This document shows, piece after piece, positions 1 to 8,300 of a DNA stretch of 21,863 nucleotides. The position numbers were made by a program, and so were the translations under genes. This DNA comes from Firmicutes bacterium UBA3936 (GTDB lineage Bacteria > Bacillota > Dethiobacteria > Dethiobacterales > Dethiobacteraceae): positions 1-21,863 of the forward strand of contig DGEC01000023.1 of assembly GCA_002385745.1 (NCBI GenBank). The letters run 5' to 3'. Each line of letters starts with the position of its first letter. Within the stretch, counting starts at the first letter, position 1. The notes beneath the pieces were generated by a model. It ran no database searches. It saw only the letters and a program-made list of their open reading frames with translations, and was not told where the DNA came from.

Positions 1-1
1 G

Positions 2-1240
2 GAAAGGGTGATACTGGGCAAGCCTATGCGAAGGCATCTTCCCTTCGCCATGGCCTGGTGGCATAACCTGGGGACTGCGGGCAGGGATATGTTCGGAGAT
101 GAAACTGCGGATAAAAGTTTCGGCGGCGCAAAGGAAATCATGGCCAAGGCCAGGGCAAAGGCGGATGCAGGCTTTGAATTCATGGAAAAGCTCGGCCTGG
201 AGTATTTTTGCTTCCATGATGCGGATCTTGTGCCTGAGGCGGATACCTTGGCGGAGACAAACGACAGGCTGGACGAAATCAGCGACTACATACTGGAGAA
301 GATGAAAGAGACAGGCAAAAAGTGCCTGTGGGGCACCGCCAACCTGTTCAGCCACCCCCGCTACATGAACGGAGCGGGCAGTTCCAACTCGGCGGACGTT
401 TTCTGCTTTGCCGCCGCCCAGGTAAAAAAAGCCCTTGACCTTACCGTTAAATTCGGCGGCAGGGGCTATGTGTTCTGGGGAGGGCGCGAAGGCTACGAAA
501 CCCTGCTTAACACCGACATGAAGCGGGAGCTTGACAATATTGCCGGGCTGCTGAAAATGGCGGTGGACTACGGCCGCTCCATCGGCTTTACGGGTGATTT
601 CTATATAGAGCCAAAACCAAAGGAGCCAATGAAGCACCAGTATGATTTTGATGCGGCGGCAACAATCGGCTTTTTGCGCGCCTACGGGCTGGAGAAGGAC
701 TTTAAGCTGAATATCGAAGCAAATCATGCCACACTGGCCGGCCATACATTCCAGCATGAACTGAGGTTTGCCGCAATACACGGCATGCTGGGCAGCATCG
801 ACATCAACCAGGGCGACATGCTGCTTGGCTGGGATACGGACGAGTTTCCCTACGATGTCTATGAGACCACGCTTTGCATGTACGAAGTGCTGAAAGCAGG
901 CGGCCTTTCGGGAGGGCTTAACTTTGACGCCAAAAACAGGCGGCCTTCAAACACGCCGGAGGATATGTTCCACGGCTACATCCTGGGTATGGACAGTTTT
1001 GCGCTGGGGCTCATCAAAGCCGCTCGGCTGATTGAAGACGGGCGAATAGATGAATTTGTCAGGGAAAGGTACGCGAGCTGGGAAACAGGTATCGGCGCAA
1101 AAATAGCAAGCGGCAAGGCCTCGCTTGCCGAACTTGCCCGGTATGCTGAAGAATTGGGAGTCTCTCCCGACCCGGGCTCGGGCAGGCAGGAATACCTGCA
1201 GCGAATTGTCAATGAAGTTTTGTTTAGTGCAGAGCCTTGA
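2..1240 (+). CDS. xylA: D-xylose isomerase, 5'-truncated by window edge
   Basis: Converts D-xylose to D-xylulose in the cytoplasm, the first step of bacterial xylose catabolism. The reading frame is already open at base 2, and the GTG at base 8 is an internal codon: the text aligns with about residue 35 of E. coli XylA, so some 35 N-terminal residues lie outside the window. Visible family signatures are the catalytic-base motif FHD (His codon at 215), WGGREGYE, the metal-ligand segment EPKPKEP (Glu codon at 608), NIEANHATLAGH (Glu at 716, His at 725) and GWDTDEFPYD. The C-terminus, ending in SGRQEYLQRIVNEVLF, resembles the usual XylA end, so the 3' end is complete. The gene is 47 bases upstream of a GH3 gene and near xylB, forming a pentose operon. 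Identity is very secure; only the start is missing. Confidence 0.97.
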   Translation, partial: ERVILGKPMRRHLPFAMAWWHNLGTAGRDMFGDETADKSFGGAKEIMAKARAKADAGFEFMEKLGLEYFCFHDADLVPEADTLAETNDRLDEISDYILEKMKETGKKCLWGTANLFSHPRYMNGAGSSNSADVFCFAAAQVKKALDLTVKFGGRGYVFWGGREGYETLLNTDMKRELDNIAGLLKMAVDYGRSIGFTGDFYIEPKPKEPMKHQYDFDAAATIGFLRAYGLEKDFKLNIEANHATLAGHTFQHELRFAAIHGMLGSIDINQGDMLLGWDTDEFPYDVYETTLCMYEVLKAGGLSGGLNFDAKNRRPSNTPEDMFHGYILGMDSFALGLIKAARLIEDGRIDEFVRERYASWETGIGAKIASGKASLAELARYAEELGVSPDPGSGRQEYLQRIVNEVLFSAEP

Positions 1241-1287
1241 TTTAGTTAATATAATCTGGCCGTAAAACGGCATAAAGGGGTGTTTTT

Positions 1288-3369
1288 ATGCAGTGTACAA
1301 AGGAGCAGAGGCTTAAGTTTACCGCACAGGCAAAAGAGCTTGTTTCTAAAATGACCCTGGAGGAAAAGGTTTACCTGATGAGCGGCCGGATAAGGCCAAA
1401 GCCGCACGGGACTCCTTCCGGCGAGGAGCACTACAATTTCAGGCCGTACGCGGCCGGGGGCAATGAACGGCTTGGCCTGCCGCCTATGATGTTTTGCGAC
1501 GGGCCGCGGGGAGTAGTCTGCCAGACCGGCAAAAGCACCTGCTTTCCTGTCTCGATGCTGCGGGGAGCAACCTTTGATGTAGAACTGGAAGAAGAAATAG
1601 GCCGCGCCATCGGGCGGGAAGTAAAAGCCAACGGCGGCAACCTTTTTGCCGGGGTCTGCATCAACCTGCCCTACAATCCGGGCTGGGGTCGCAGCCAGGA
1701 AACCTACGGTGAAGACAGCTTTGCCATCGGGCAGATGGGGTCGGCTTTGGTGCGCGGTGTACAAAGTGAAAATGTAATGGCCTGCATCAAGCATTTTGCT
1801 TTCAACTCCATGGAAATCAGCCGTTTTAAAGTCAGTGTGGACTGCAGCCGCCGTACGGAGCGCGAAGTGTTTTTACCCCATTTCAAGGATTGCATTGATG
1901 CGGGCGCTGCCAGTGTAATGAGCGCCTACAATCGCTACAAGGGTGTGCACTGCGGGCACAGCGACTACCTGCTGCGCAAGATTTTAAAAGAAGAATGGGA
2001 TTTTGACGGCTTTGTCATGAGTGATTTCGGAGCGGGCATCAGGGATACAGTCCAGGCCGCAAACGGCGGGCTGGACATGGAAATGCCGTGGACATTCCAC
2101 TATGGCGAAAAGCTGGTGCAGGCCGTCCGGGAGGGGCTGGTGCCGGAGGCCCGCATTGATGAGGCGGCGCTGCGGATAACGCGCACCATCCTGGCTTTTG
2201 CAGAGGCTGAAAAAGAAAGTGGCAAAAAGTACGGGGAAGAAGTGCTGGGCTGTAAAGAGCATATTGCCCTCAGCTTAAGAGCGGCAAGGGAAGGAATAAC
2301 TTTGCTGAAAAACAACGGTGTACTTCCCCTGGAGCGTTCAAAAGCAGAGAGAATTGCCGTTATAGGCAGGCTTGCCGACGAAGAAAATACCGGTGATCAC
2401 GGCTCGTCGCGGGTCTACCCGGCTTATGTGGTGACGCCGCTGCAGGGACTGAAGAAAATTGCCCCGCAAAGTGAGATTGTCTATTGCGACGGCAGCGATG
2501 TAGAAGCGGCCAAAGAAGCCGCCCGCGGGGCGGATGCCGTAATTTTTGTTGCCGGCATGGATTATAAAGATGAAGGCGAATTCATTGAACATGCCGGAAG
2601 CGGCGCGGGTGATTTCGACTCCCGGGGAGGGGACAGAAGGTCGCTTGCCCTGCACAGGAATGAAATTGAATTGATCAGGGCCGTCGCCCCGGAAAACAAA
2701 AATTCTGTGGTTGTGCTCATGGGCGGAAATACCATTATGGTGAGCGAATGGTTGGACGCTGTTTCCGCAGTTTTAATGGCTTATTATCCGGGACAGGAGG
2801 GCGGCACGGCCATAGCCGAAATACTGTTTGGCGATGTGAACCCGTCGGGCAAACTTCCCTTTGTTATTCCGGAAAGAGAAAGCGACCTGCCGCAGGTTAA
2901 CTGGGATACGACGGAACAGTGGTATGATTACTATCATGGCTATGCCAAGCTGGAGAAGGAAGGGATAGAGCCGCTTTTCCCCTACGGCTTCGGACTTTCC
3001 TATACTCGTTTTGAACTCTCGGACGCCGAATTTCAAGTGAAAAAGGATGAGACGGGAGAAAGCTGCGCGGTGCAGGCAAGCTGCATTATTAAAAATGTGG
3101 GAAAGAGGGAAGGAGCGGAGGTGGTACAGCTTTATATCGGCTTCAAAAATTCCGCCGTAGATCGCCCGGTCAAGCTTTTGCGCGGCTTTAAGAGGATTAA
3201 GCTTGCACCCGGTGAAAGTGCCCGGGTTGAAATTGCCTGTCCCGTGGAAAAACTCATGTGGTATAATCCGAAAACAGCCGCCTTTGAACTGGAAAAAATG
3301 ACTTATGAAGCCTATATCGGCACATCTTCAGCGCCCGGGGACCTGCTTGCCGGCAGCTTTACACTGTAA
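1288..3369 (+). CDS. GH3 family beta-glycosidase (probable cytoplasmic beta-xylosidase or beta-glucosidase)
   Basis: A retaining glycoside hydrolase family 3 enzyme of 693 residues that would remove terminal beta-linked sugars from short oligosaccharides. The N-terminal barrel domain carries the substrate-binding FCDGPRG motif (about residues 69-75), the GRSQETYGED signature (about 132-141), KHF at 168-170 and the nucleophile segment VMSDFG with Asp246. The second alpha/beta domain follows, then FPYGFGLSYTRF and a C-terminal fibronectin-III-like domain that ends near residue 693. There is no signal peptide, so it should act inside the cell on imported oligosaccharides. Start ATG 1288 has AAAGGGG about 8 bases upstream. 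It sits between xylA and xylB, which favours xylosidase activity, but GH3 specificity cannot be read from sequence alone; beta-glucosidase or alpha-arabinosidase remain possible. Confidence 0.93.
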   Translation: MQCTKEQRLKFTAQAKELVSKMTLEEKVYLMSGRIRPKPHGTPSGEEHYNFRPYAAGGNERLGLPPMMFCDGPRGVVCQTGKSTCFPVSMLRGATFDVELEEEIGRAIGREVKANGGNLFAGVCINLPYNPGWGRSQETYGEDSFAIGQMGSALVRGVQSENVMACIKHFAFNSMEISRFKVSVDCSRRTEREVFLPHFKDCIDAGAASVMSAYNRYKGVHCGHSDYLLRKILKEEWDFDGFVMSDFGAGIRDTVQAANGGLDMEMPWTFHYGEKLVQAVREGLVPEARIDEAALRITRTILAFAEAEKESGKKYGEEVLGCKEHIALSLRAAREGITLLKNNGVLPLERSKAERIAVIGRLADEENTGDHGSSRVYPAYVVTPLQGLKKIAPQSEIVYCDGSDVEAAKEAARGADAVIFVAGMDYKDEGEFIEHAGSGAGDFDSRGGDRRSLALHRNEIELIRAVAPENKNSVVVLMGGNTIMVSEWLDAVSAVLMAYYPGQEGGTAIAEILFGDVNPSGKLPFVIPERESDLPQVNWDTTEQWYDYYHGYAKLEKEGIEPLFPYGFGLSYTRFELSDAEFQVKKDETGESCAVQASCIIKNVGKREGAEVVQLYIGFKNSAVDRPVKLLRGFKRIKLAPGESARVEIACPVEKLMWYNPKTAAFELEKMTYEAYIGTSSAPGDLLAGSFTL

Positions 3370-3385
3370 TTGCGGGGGAGTTCTT

Positions 3386-4894
3386 ATGGGCAAAAAGTAT
3401 CTTATCGGCATTGATGTGGGAACAAGTGCAGTAAAAACAATACTTTTTGACATAGAGGGTGCAATAATAGCTTCCTCGTCCAAAGAGTACCCTCTTTACC
3501 AGCCAAAAAACGGCTGGGCGGAACAGGAGCCGGAGGACTGGATAAATGCCGCCTTTGCCACTGTTAAAAAGGTTGTTTCCGGGAGCGGTGTCCCGGCGGA
3601 AAAAATAGCCGGGATCGGCCTTACAGGGCAGATGCACGGTCTGGTGATGCTGGATGGGGAAGGCAAGCCGCTGCGCAGGAGCATAATCTGGTGCGACCAG
3701 CGCACGGCAAAGGAATGCGAAGAAATCACGGAGCGGGTTGGCCGGGATAAGCTGGTTGCAATAACTGCTAACCCCGCCCTGACCGGCTTTACGGCCTCCA
3801 AAATTCTCTGGGTGCGCAATAATGAACCCGAGATTTACAGGCGTTGCCGGCACATCCTGCTGCCCAAGGACTACCTGCGCTATTGCCTGACAGGCGAGTT
3901 TGCCACTGATGTCAGCGACGCCTCAGGCATGCAGCTACTGGACGTGCCGCAGAGACGCTGGTCGCTCGAGGTCCTGGAGAAGCTGGAAATGGCACCGGAG
4001 ATGCTCGGGCGTGTTTATGAATCGCCGGAGATAACAGGCTATGTGACGGCAGAAGCGGCGGAGGCCACCGGGCTTTTGCCGGGCACTCCGGTGGTTGCGG
4101 GAGCAGGGGACAATGCGGCGGCGGCGGTGGGAACAGGCGTCGTAAAAAACGGCCTGGCCTTTACCACCATCGGCACATCGGGTGTTGTGTATGCCCACTC
4201 GGATAAAGCCGCAATTGACCCGCAGGGCAGGGTGCATACTTTCTGCTGCGCGGTCCCGGGGGCCTGGCATGTTATGGGGGTAACCCAGGCGGCCGGATTG
4301 TCGCTGAAATGGTTCAGGAATAATTTCACCGCCGGGGAGTCTTATGCAGAATTGGATGAAAAGGCGGCCCAAATACCGGCCGGGGCAAACCGCCTGTTGT
4401 TTCTTCCCTACCTGATGGGCGAGCGGACGCCGCACCTTGACCCGGACTGCAGGGGGGCCTTTATCGGTCTTTCCGCCGTCCATACAAAATATGATCTCTT
4501 AAGGGCGGTCATGGAAGGAGTGATTTATTCACTGAAAGACTGCCTCGACATCCTAAAAGAGATGGGCCTTGGCATCGACCGCATGTATGCCTGCGGAGGA
4601 GGAGCCAAAAGTCCCTTCTGGCGGCAGATGCTTGCCGATGTTTTCGGGCTGCCTGTACTGACTGTCAAATGCGTCGATGGACCTGCGCTTGGCGCGGCAG
4701 TACTTGCAGCCGCGGGAACTGGCCTCTACAGTGATGTCCCGTCGGCCTCCGGCGCGATGCTCAAGGATGATGAACTGCAGGTTCCCGCTGCGGAAAGGAC
4801 GGCTGAATATATAAAATATTACGGGATATACCGGGAACTGTACCCGGCCTTGAAAAAGTCATTTTCCGCCCTTGCCGGGCTGCAGGGCCGTTAA
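3386..4894 (+). CDS. xylB: Xylulokinase (FGGY family)
   Basis: Phosphorylates D-xylulose to xylulose 5-phosphate, feeding the pentose phosphate pathway. The 502-residue length fits the family. Visible motifs are the first phosphate loop IGIDVGTSAVKT (Asp10), the xylulokinase hallmark GLTGQMHGLV with Met83-His84, IIWCDQRT, the catalytic-base segment GAGDNAAAAVGTG with Asp242, TIGTSGVV, and the C-terminal GGGAKSPFWRQMLADVFG. The frame is open further upstream to 3305, but ATG 3386 was chosen because it is preceded by GGGGGAG and begins with the typical MGKKYLIGIDVG; the longer version would overlap the GH3 gene by 65 bases. It lies 16 bases after the GH3 stop, so the two are almost certainly cotranscribed. 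I see no convincing terminator directly after it. Confidence 0.96.
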   Translation: MGKKYLIGIDVGTSAVKTILFDIEGAIIASSSKEYPLYQPKNGWAEQEPEDWINAAFATVKKVVSGSGVPAEKIAGIGLTGQMHGLVMLDGEGKPLRRSIIWCDQRTAKECEEITERVGRDKLVAITANPALTGFTASKILWVRNNEPEIYRRCRHILLPKDYLRYCLTGEFATDVSDASGMQLLDVPQRRWSLEVLEKLEMAPEMLGRVYESPEITGYVTAEAAEATGLLPGTPVVAGAGDNAAAAVGTGVVKNGLAFTTIGTSGVVYAHSDKAAIDPQGRVHTFCCAVPGAWHVMGVTQAAGLSLKWFRNNFTAGESYAELDEKAAQIPAGANRLLFLPYLMGERTPHLDPDCRGAFIGLSAVHTKYDLLRAVMEGVIYSLKDCLDILKEMGLGIDRMYACGGGAKSPFWRQMLADVFGLPVLTVKCVDGPALGAAVLAAAGTGLYSDVPSASGAMLKDDELQVPAAERTAEYIKYYGIYRELYPALKKSFSALAGLQGR

Positions 4895-4973
4895 CAATAA
4901 TATATTTGCCGTTATGCAGGATGCGGCAGCGGGAGCGGTAAATTTTCCACTGTCCTTGCAGCCGGTTCTCATG

Positions 4974-4979
4974 TATAAT
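4974..4979 (+). promoter_or_regulatory. Possible -10 box for the redox cassette
   Basis: The 158-base gap between xylB and the next gene holds a perfect TATAAT at 4974-4979, 73 bases before the GTG start of the fusion gene. No good -35 hexamer lies 16-18 bases upstream (nearest TTGCAG at 4956 is only 12 bases away), so an activator-dependent promoter or chance are both possible. The rest of the gap shows no clear hairpin or gene. Confidence 0.3.
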
Positions 4980-5052
4980 AAAGGCGGAAGACAACTGTAA
5001 AGACCGGAAACAATCATGACAGACAGCCGGAAACGGAAAGGAATGATAAACA

Positions 5053-7305
5053 GTGATAAAGCTTGAAGATGCAACTGCATATACCGAAAGATGTATTCAC
5101 GGGGAACCGGCTTCCTGTTCATATGCCTGTCCTTTCCATCTGGACGTCCGCTCATTTATGGAAAGAGCAGCAGCCGGCAAATGGGCGAGAGCATATAAGC
5201 AACTGCGTGAAGCAACGGTGTTTCCTTTTATTGTCAGCGTGCTTTGCGACCAGCCCTGCCGGAAGCGCTGCCAGCGTACGCTGCTGGGCGACGAGGCAAT
5301 AGCAATGCGTGATGTGGAAGCAGCCTGCGTGCGGTATGTAAAGAACAGGAAACCACAGTCCTATGCCATCCCGCCGAAACAGGAACGCATTGCCGTGGTC
5401 GGTGCCGGCGTTGCCGGGCTGTCCTGCGCACTGAACCTGGCACAGAAAAAATTTAATGTGACTGTTTTTGAAAAAGCGGACACCTGGGGAGGCGCGCTGC
5501 GCGACCACGACCGGTTTGCTGAATTTGCCGATGAGTTTGAACTGCAGTTTTCTGCCGTCAAAGTTGATTTCCGCTATAATACCGGGATAACGTCCCTGGA
5601 GGAGCTTGCAGAGTACGATGCGGTGTATGTGGCTACAGGCGAGGGAGGAGAGTCTTTCGGCCTTCTGGAAAGCTGGAATCCCGAGCTCTTTACCACCGCA
5701 GAAAACAAGGTTTTTTTGGGCGGCATGCTGACCGGGGCCACGCTGATGGAAAGCATCGCCCAGGGTATTCTTGTGTCTAAAATCATTGAAGGGTACCTCC
5801 AAACGGGCAGGGCTGCTCTCACTCCTGACATGCAATATGATAAAAACTACTGCGGGCGCTACCTGGACCATGAAGATGCGGTTTCCGTGCCGCTGGTGGT
5901 GGCCTCTTCCCCGGACGGCTATACTGAGGAGGAAGCAAAACAGGAAGCGGCGCGTTGCCTGCTTTGTGATTGTGACAAATGCATGGCAGCCTGTGAAATG
6001 CTGAAACGTTTTAAGAAAACTCCCAAAATGATTGCCGTAGAAGTTTTCGCCGACACCCAGGTTAACCCGCCCTATTCTACCCGGTCGCTCACCAGGCAGG
6101 CTTATTCCTGCAATATCTGCGGCTACTGCAAGTCAATCTGCCCGGAAGATGTGGATATTGGCTCGCTTTTGCAATTGTCGCGGCGCGTGCGGATGAATGC
6201 AGGCGTCCATCCGGCCGCCCTGCACGATTTTTGGCTGCGGGAGATGGATTTTGCGACCGCCGGGGGCTCTTATACTGCCGCTCCGAGAGGGAAAAATAAC
6301 TGTGAGTATGCCTTTTTCCCCGGCTGCCAGCTGGGTGCGGCAAACCCGGAATATGTGCTGAAGGCTTACGCTTACCTGGATGAAAAGTACGATTGCGGCA
6401 TTATGCTTACCTGCTGCGGTGCACCCGCTTACTGGGCGGGCGATGACAAACGGATGGAGGACAACCTGCAAAATATCAGGGAGGGTTGGGAGAAGCTGGG
6501 CAAGCCTGTCCTGGTTTTTGCCTGCGCCACCTGTGAAAGCCTGTTTAAGCAGTTCCTGCCTGAAATCGAGAGAATTTCCCTGTATGAATTGCTGGCGAGA
6601 GACGACAGCATCGTGCCGGCCCGGCCTTTTGCGGCAGCGGCAGTCTTTGACCCCTGCAACGCCAGGGGTGAAGAGGGAATGCAGCAGGGCGTCAGGAAAC
6701 TGGCAGAAAAGGCAGGCATTGCCGTAGAGGAATTAAAAGAGAAAAACCGCTGCTGCGGTTATGGCGGCCATATACGCGTGGCCAATCCTTCCCTCTATGA
6801 CGAAATCGCGCATAACCGGGTAAGGGCAAGTGAAAAACCGTATGTCGTCTATTGTGTCAACTGCCGGGAAGTTTTCTCTCTTAAGGATAAAGAAGCCGTT
6901 CATGTTCTGGACATGGTTTTTGGTACAGGGAGCAGCGATAGACTGCCCACCCTGCAGGAAAAGCGGGAGAACAGCCTGGAGGTGAAAAAGAAACTGATGT
7001 CCGGTATCGAGGGTACGGAATTTACGCCTGAGAAGCATGACTGGGACGACCTGGTTTTGCTGATCGATGAGGAAACACAAAAAGAAATGGAGCAGAAGCT
7101 TATCTCGGCCGGCGATCTAAAAGAAGCTATTTGGCTGGCGGAAACCACCGGCAAAAAATTCTTTGATGAAAGCGACGGCATGTGCCTGGCCAGTATGGTA
7201 AAACCTGTTATCACATACTGGGTGCAGTACAAGGAAGCAGGTCCCAAAACCTATCAGATCCACAACGCTTATTACCACCGCATTCGCATCAGAGAGGAGG
7301 AGTAA
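5053..7305 (+). CDS. FAD / dicluster Fe-S / CCG-domain fusion oxidoreductase of the molybdenum hydroxylase cassette
   Basis: A 750-residue redox fusion. Residues 1-100 resemble the N-terminal Fe-S domain of GltD and dihydropyrimidine dehydrogenase (Cys14, 22, 26, 65, 69, 73). Residues 112-250 are one FAD-type Rossmann fold (VVGAGVAGLS at 115-124, closing with VFLGGM at 219-224). Residues 301-313 (CLLCDCDKC plus Cys313) and 352-362 (CNICGYCKSIC) can hold two 4Fe-4S clusters. Two CCG domains follow, as in HdrB and GlpC: Cys424, CCG 453-455, CATC 490-493; then Cys534, CCGYGG 566-571, Cys600 and Cys603. The last 130 residues are unassigned. The NAD(P)H-binding module that GltD has between the two FAD halves appears absent. 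GTG 5053 is used with AAAGGA upstream. From memory, similar proteins near seleno-molybdenum hydroxylases are called pyridine nucleotide-disulfide oxidoreductase/dicluster-binding proteins. Likely an electron-transfer partner, by inference. Confidence 0.85.
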   Translation: MIKLEDATAYTERCIHGEPASCSYACPFHLDVRSFMERAAAGKWARAYKQLREATVFPFIVSVLCDQPCRKRCQRTLLGDEAIAMRDVEAACVRYVKNRKPQSYAIPPKQERIAVVGAGVAGLSCALNLAQKKFNVTVFEKADTWGGALRDHDRFAEFADEFELQFSAVKVDFRYNTGITSLEELAEYDAVYVATGEGGESFGLLESWNPELFTTAENKVFLGGMLTGATLMESIAQGILVSKIIEGYLQTGRAALTPDMQYDKNYCGRYLDHEDAVSVPLVVASSPDGYTEEEAKQEAARCLLCDCDKCMAACEMLKRFKKTPKMIAVEVFADTQVNPPYSTRSLTRQAYSCNICGYCKSICPEDVDIGSLLQLSRRVRMNAGVHPAALHDFWLREMDFATAGGSYTAAPRGKNNCEYAFFPGCQLGAANPEYVLKAYAYLDEKYDCGIMLTCCGAPAYWAGDDKRMEDNLQNIREGWEKLGKPVLVFACATCESLFKQFLPEIERISLYELLARDDSIVPARPFAAAAVFDPCNARGEEGMQQGVRKLAEKAGIAVEELKEKNRCCGYGGHIRVANPSLYDEIAHNRVRASEKPYVVYCVNCREVFSLKDKEAVHVLDMVFGTGSSDRLPTLQEKRENSLEVKKKLMSGIEGTEFTPEKHDWDDLVLLIDEETQKEMEQKLISAGDLKEAIWLAETTGKKFFDESDGMCLASMVKPVITYWVQYKEAGPKTYQIHNAYYHRIRIREEE

Positions 7306-7310
7306 TTGGC

Positions 7311-7508
7311 ATGACTGAAAAAGAAAGAAAGTGGAAATGCGGGAAATGCTCGCAAGTACTGACTCTGCAGAAAGTAGTATTTGATTACCTTGGCCATACC
7401 TTCTCTCATGAGGTGCCTGCCTGCCCTAAATGTGGACAGGTTTTTATCAGCAAAGAACTGGCTGAAGGCAGAATTGCAGAACTTGAAGAAGAACTGGAAG
7501 ACAAATAA
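7311..7508 (+). CDS. Small four-cysteine (zinc-ribbon or rubredoxin-like) protein
   Basis: A 65-residue protein with two CxxC knuckles, CGKC at Cys10/Cys13 and CPKC at Cys38/Cys41, 24 residues apart, followed by a charged helical tail rich in Glu (RIAELEEELEDK). The four cysteines probably bind zinc or a single iron. Start ATG 7311 has GAGGAGG about 8-10 bases upstream and lies 5 bases after the preceding stop, so translation is probably coupled to the fusion oxidoreductase. The frame is open upstream to 7182, but that part overlaps the neighbour and has no sensible start. It resembles, from memory, the small redox proteins annotated as the DVU_1557 or CLJU_RS11820 family next to molybdenum hydroxylases. 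A regulator of the zinc-ribbon type cannot be excluded; the context argues for an electron-transfer or assembly role. Confidence 0.8.
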   Translation: MTEKERKWKCGKCSQVLTLQKVVFDYLGHTFSHEVPACPKCGQVFISKELAEGRIAELEEELEDK

Positions 7509-7553
7509 GTTTTGCACCGGGAAAAACAGAAACAGAAGAAGGAGATGCACCGG

Positions 7554-8294
7554 ATGAGCGAAATCTGCTGCTGCACTGACAGTATTTCCGGCTGTCTGGT
7601 CTGCGGCCGTGAACTATTCTGTACTCCGGACAAGCCGCTGCGTGCCAGGTGTTTCTACTGCGGCAAAGAAGAAATCACCTATACATTCTGCCTGGAGGGG
7701 CATTATGTCTGTGATGACTGCCACCGCAACAGTATTCTTGACCTGGTAGAGCAGACATGCCTGCAGAGTGACCTTGCCGACCCGCTTGCACTGCTGGTAG
7801 AGATATTTAAGCTGCCCAACCTGCATATGCACGGGCCGGAATACCACAGTATTGTTCCGGCAGTTTTGGTAGCTGCCTATGGGAACAGCACCAAGAAAAA
7901 AGATGAAGCTGCCATTAAAGAGGCCGTTTCCAGGGGCAAAGCGGTTTCCGGCGGCATCTGCGGGACGCACGGTGCCTGCGGAGCCTGCCTTGGCGTGGGT
8001 ATTGCCTATTCAATCATAAACCGGGTAACGCCATATTCCACAAAGACAAGGGGAGAGGCAAACCGGATGACCGCACTGGCTTTGCAGGCCGTAAGCCGCA
8101 TGGGCGGCCCGCGCTGCTGCAAAAGAGAATCAATGCTTGCTGTGGAAACGGCAAGGAAACACTTTAACTGTTTTCCCCCTTCTGAAGAAAACAGTTATAC
8201 CTGCGGCCAGCATTCCGCCAATGAAATGTGCATCAGGAACAGGTGCCCCTACTACCCTCAGGAGTCCGGCGGCACTCAGCTTGCGAAAGGGTAA
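7554..8294 (+). CDS. Cysteine-rich DUF5714-type protein
   Basis: A 246-residue protein that I assign to the DUF5714 type from its central segment GGICGTHGACGACLGVG (about residues 131-147), followed by GGPRCCKRES and a C-terminal YTCGQHSANEMC region. The N-terminal 60 residues look like paired zinc-binding knuckles (CLVCGRELFC, CFYCGKE, CDDCH). Cysteine content is high throughout, and there is no signal peptide or membrane segment, so a cytoplasmic metal- or sulfur-handling role is plausible. The frame opens at TTG 7512 and also offers ATG 7545, but AAGAAGGAG ends at 7544, leaving 9 bases to ATG 7554, which is the best start. It sits in the same transcription unit as the fusion oxidoreductase and the radical SAM gene. 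Molecular function is unknown to me; a maturation factor for the molybdenum hydroxylase is only inference. Confidence 0.78.
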   Translation: MSEICCCTDSISGCLVCGRELFCTPDKPLRARCFYCGKEEITYTFCLEGHYVCDDCHRNSILDLVEQTCLQSDLADPLALLVEIFKLPNLHMHGPEYHSIVPAVLVAAYGNSTKKKDEAAIKEAVSRGKAVSGGICGTHGACGACLGVGIAYSIINRVTPYSTKTRGEANRMTALALQAVSRMGGPRCCKRESMLAVETARKHFNCFPPSEENSYTCGQHSANEMCIRNRCPYYPQESGGTQLAKG

Positions 8295-8300
8295 TCAGTC

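Noticed and set aside
1250..1271. TATAAT at 1250 and small GCCGT/ACGGC hairpin before the GH3 gene as an internal promoter or attenuator
   Set aside because: No -35 box at proper spacing and the stem is only 5 bp; more likely chance within a 47-base operon gap.
3305..3385. Longer xylulokinase start at 3305
   Set aside because: Would overlap the GH3 gene by 65 bases, and the added residues do not look like FGGY kinases; ATG 3386 has a strong ribosome site.
5152..5871. 239-codon minus-strand frame inside the fusion oxidoreductase gene
   Set aside because: The plus-strand frame has clear cluster and FAD motifs; the minus frame has none.
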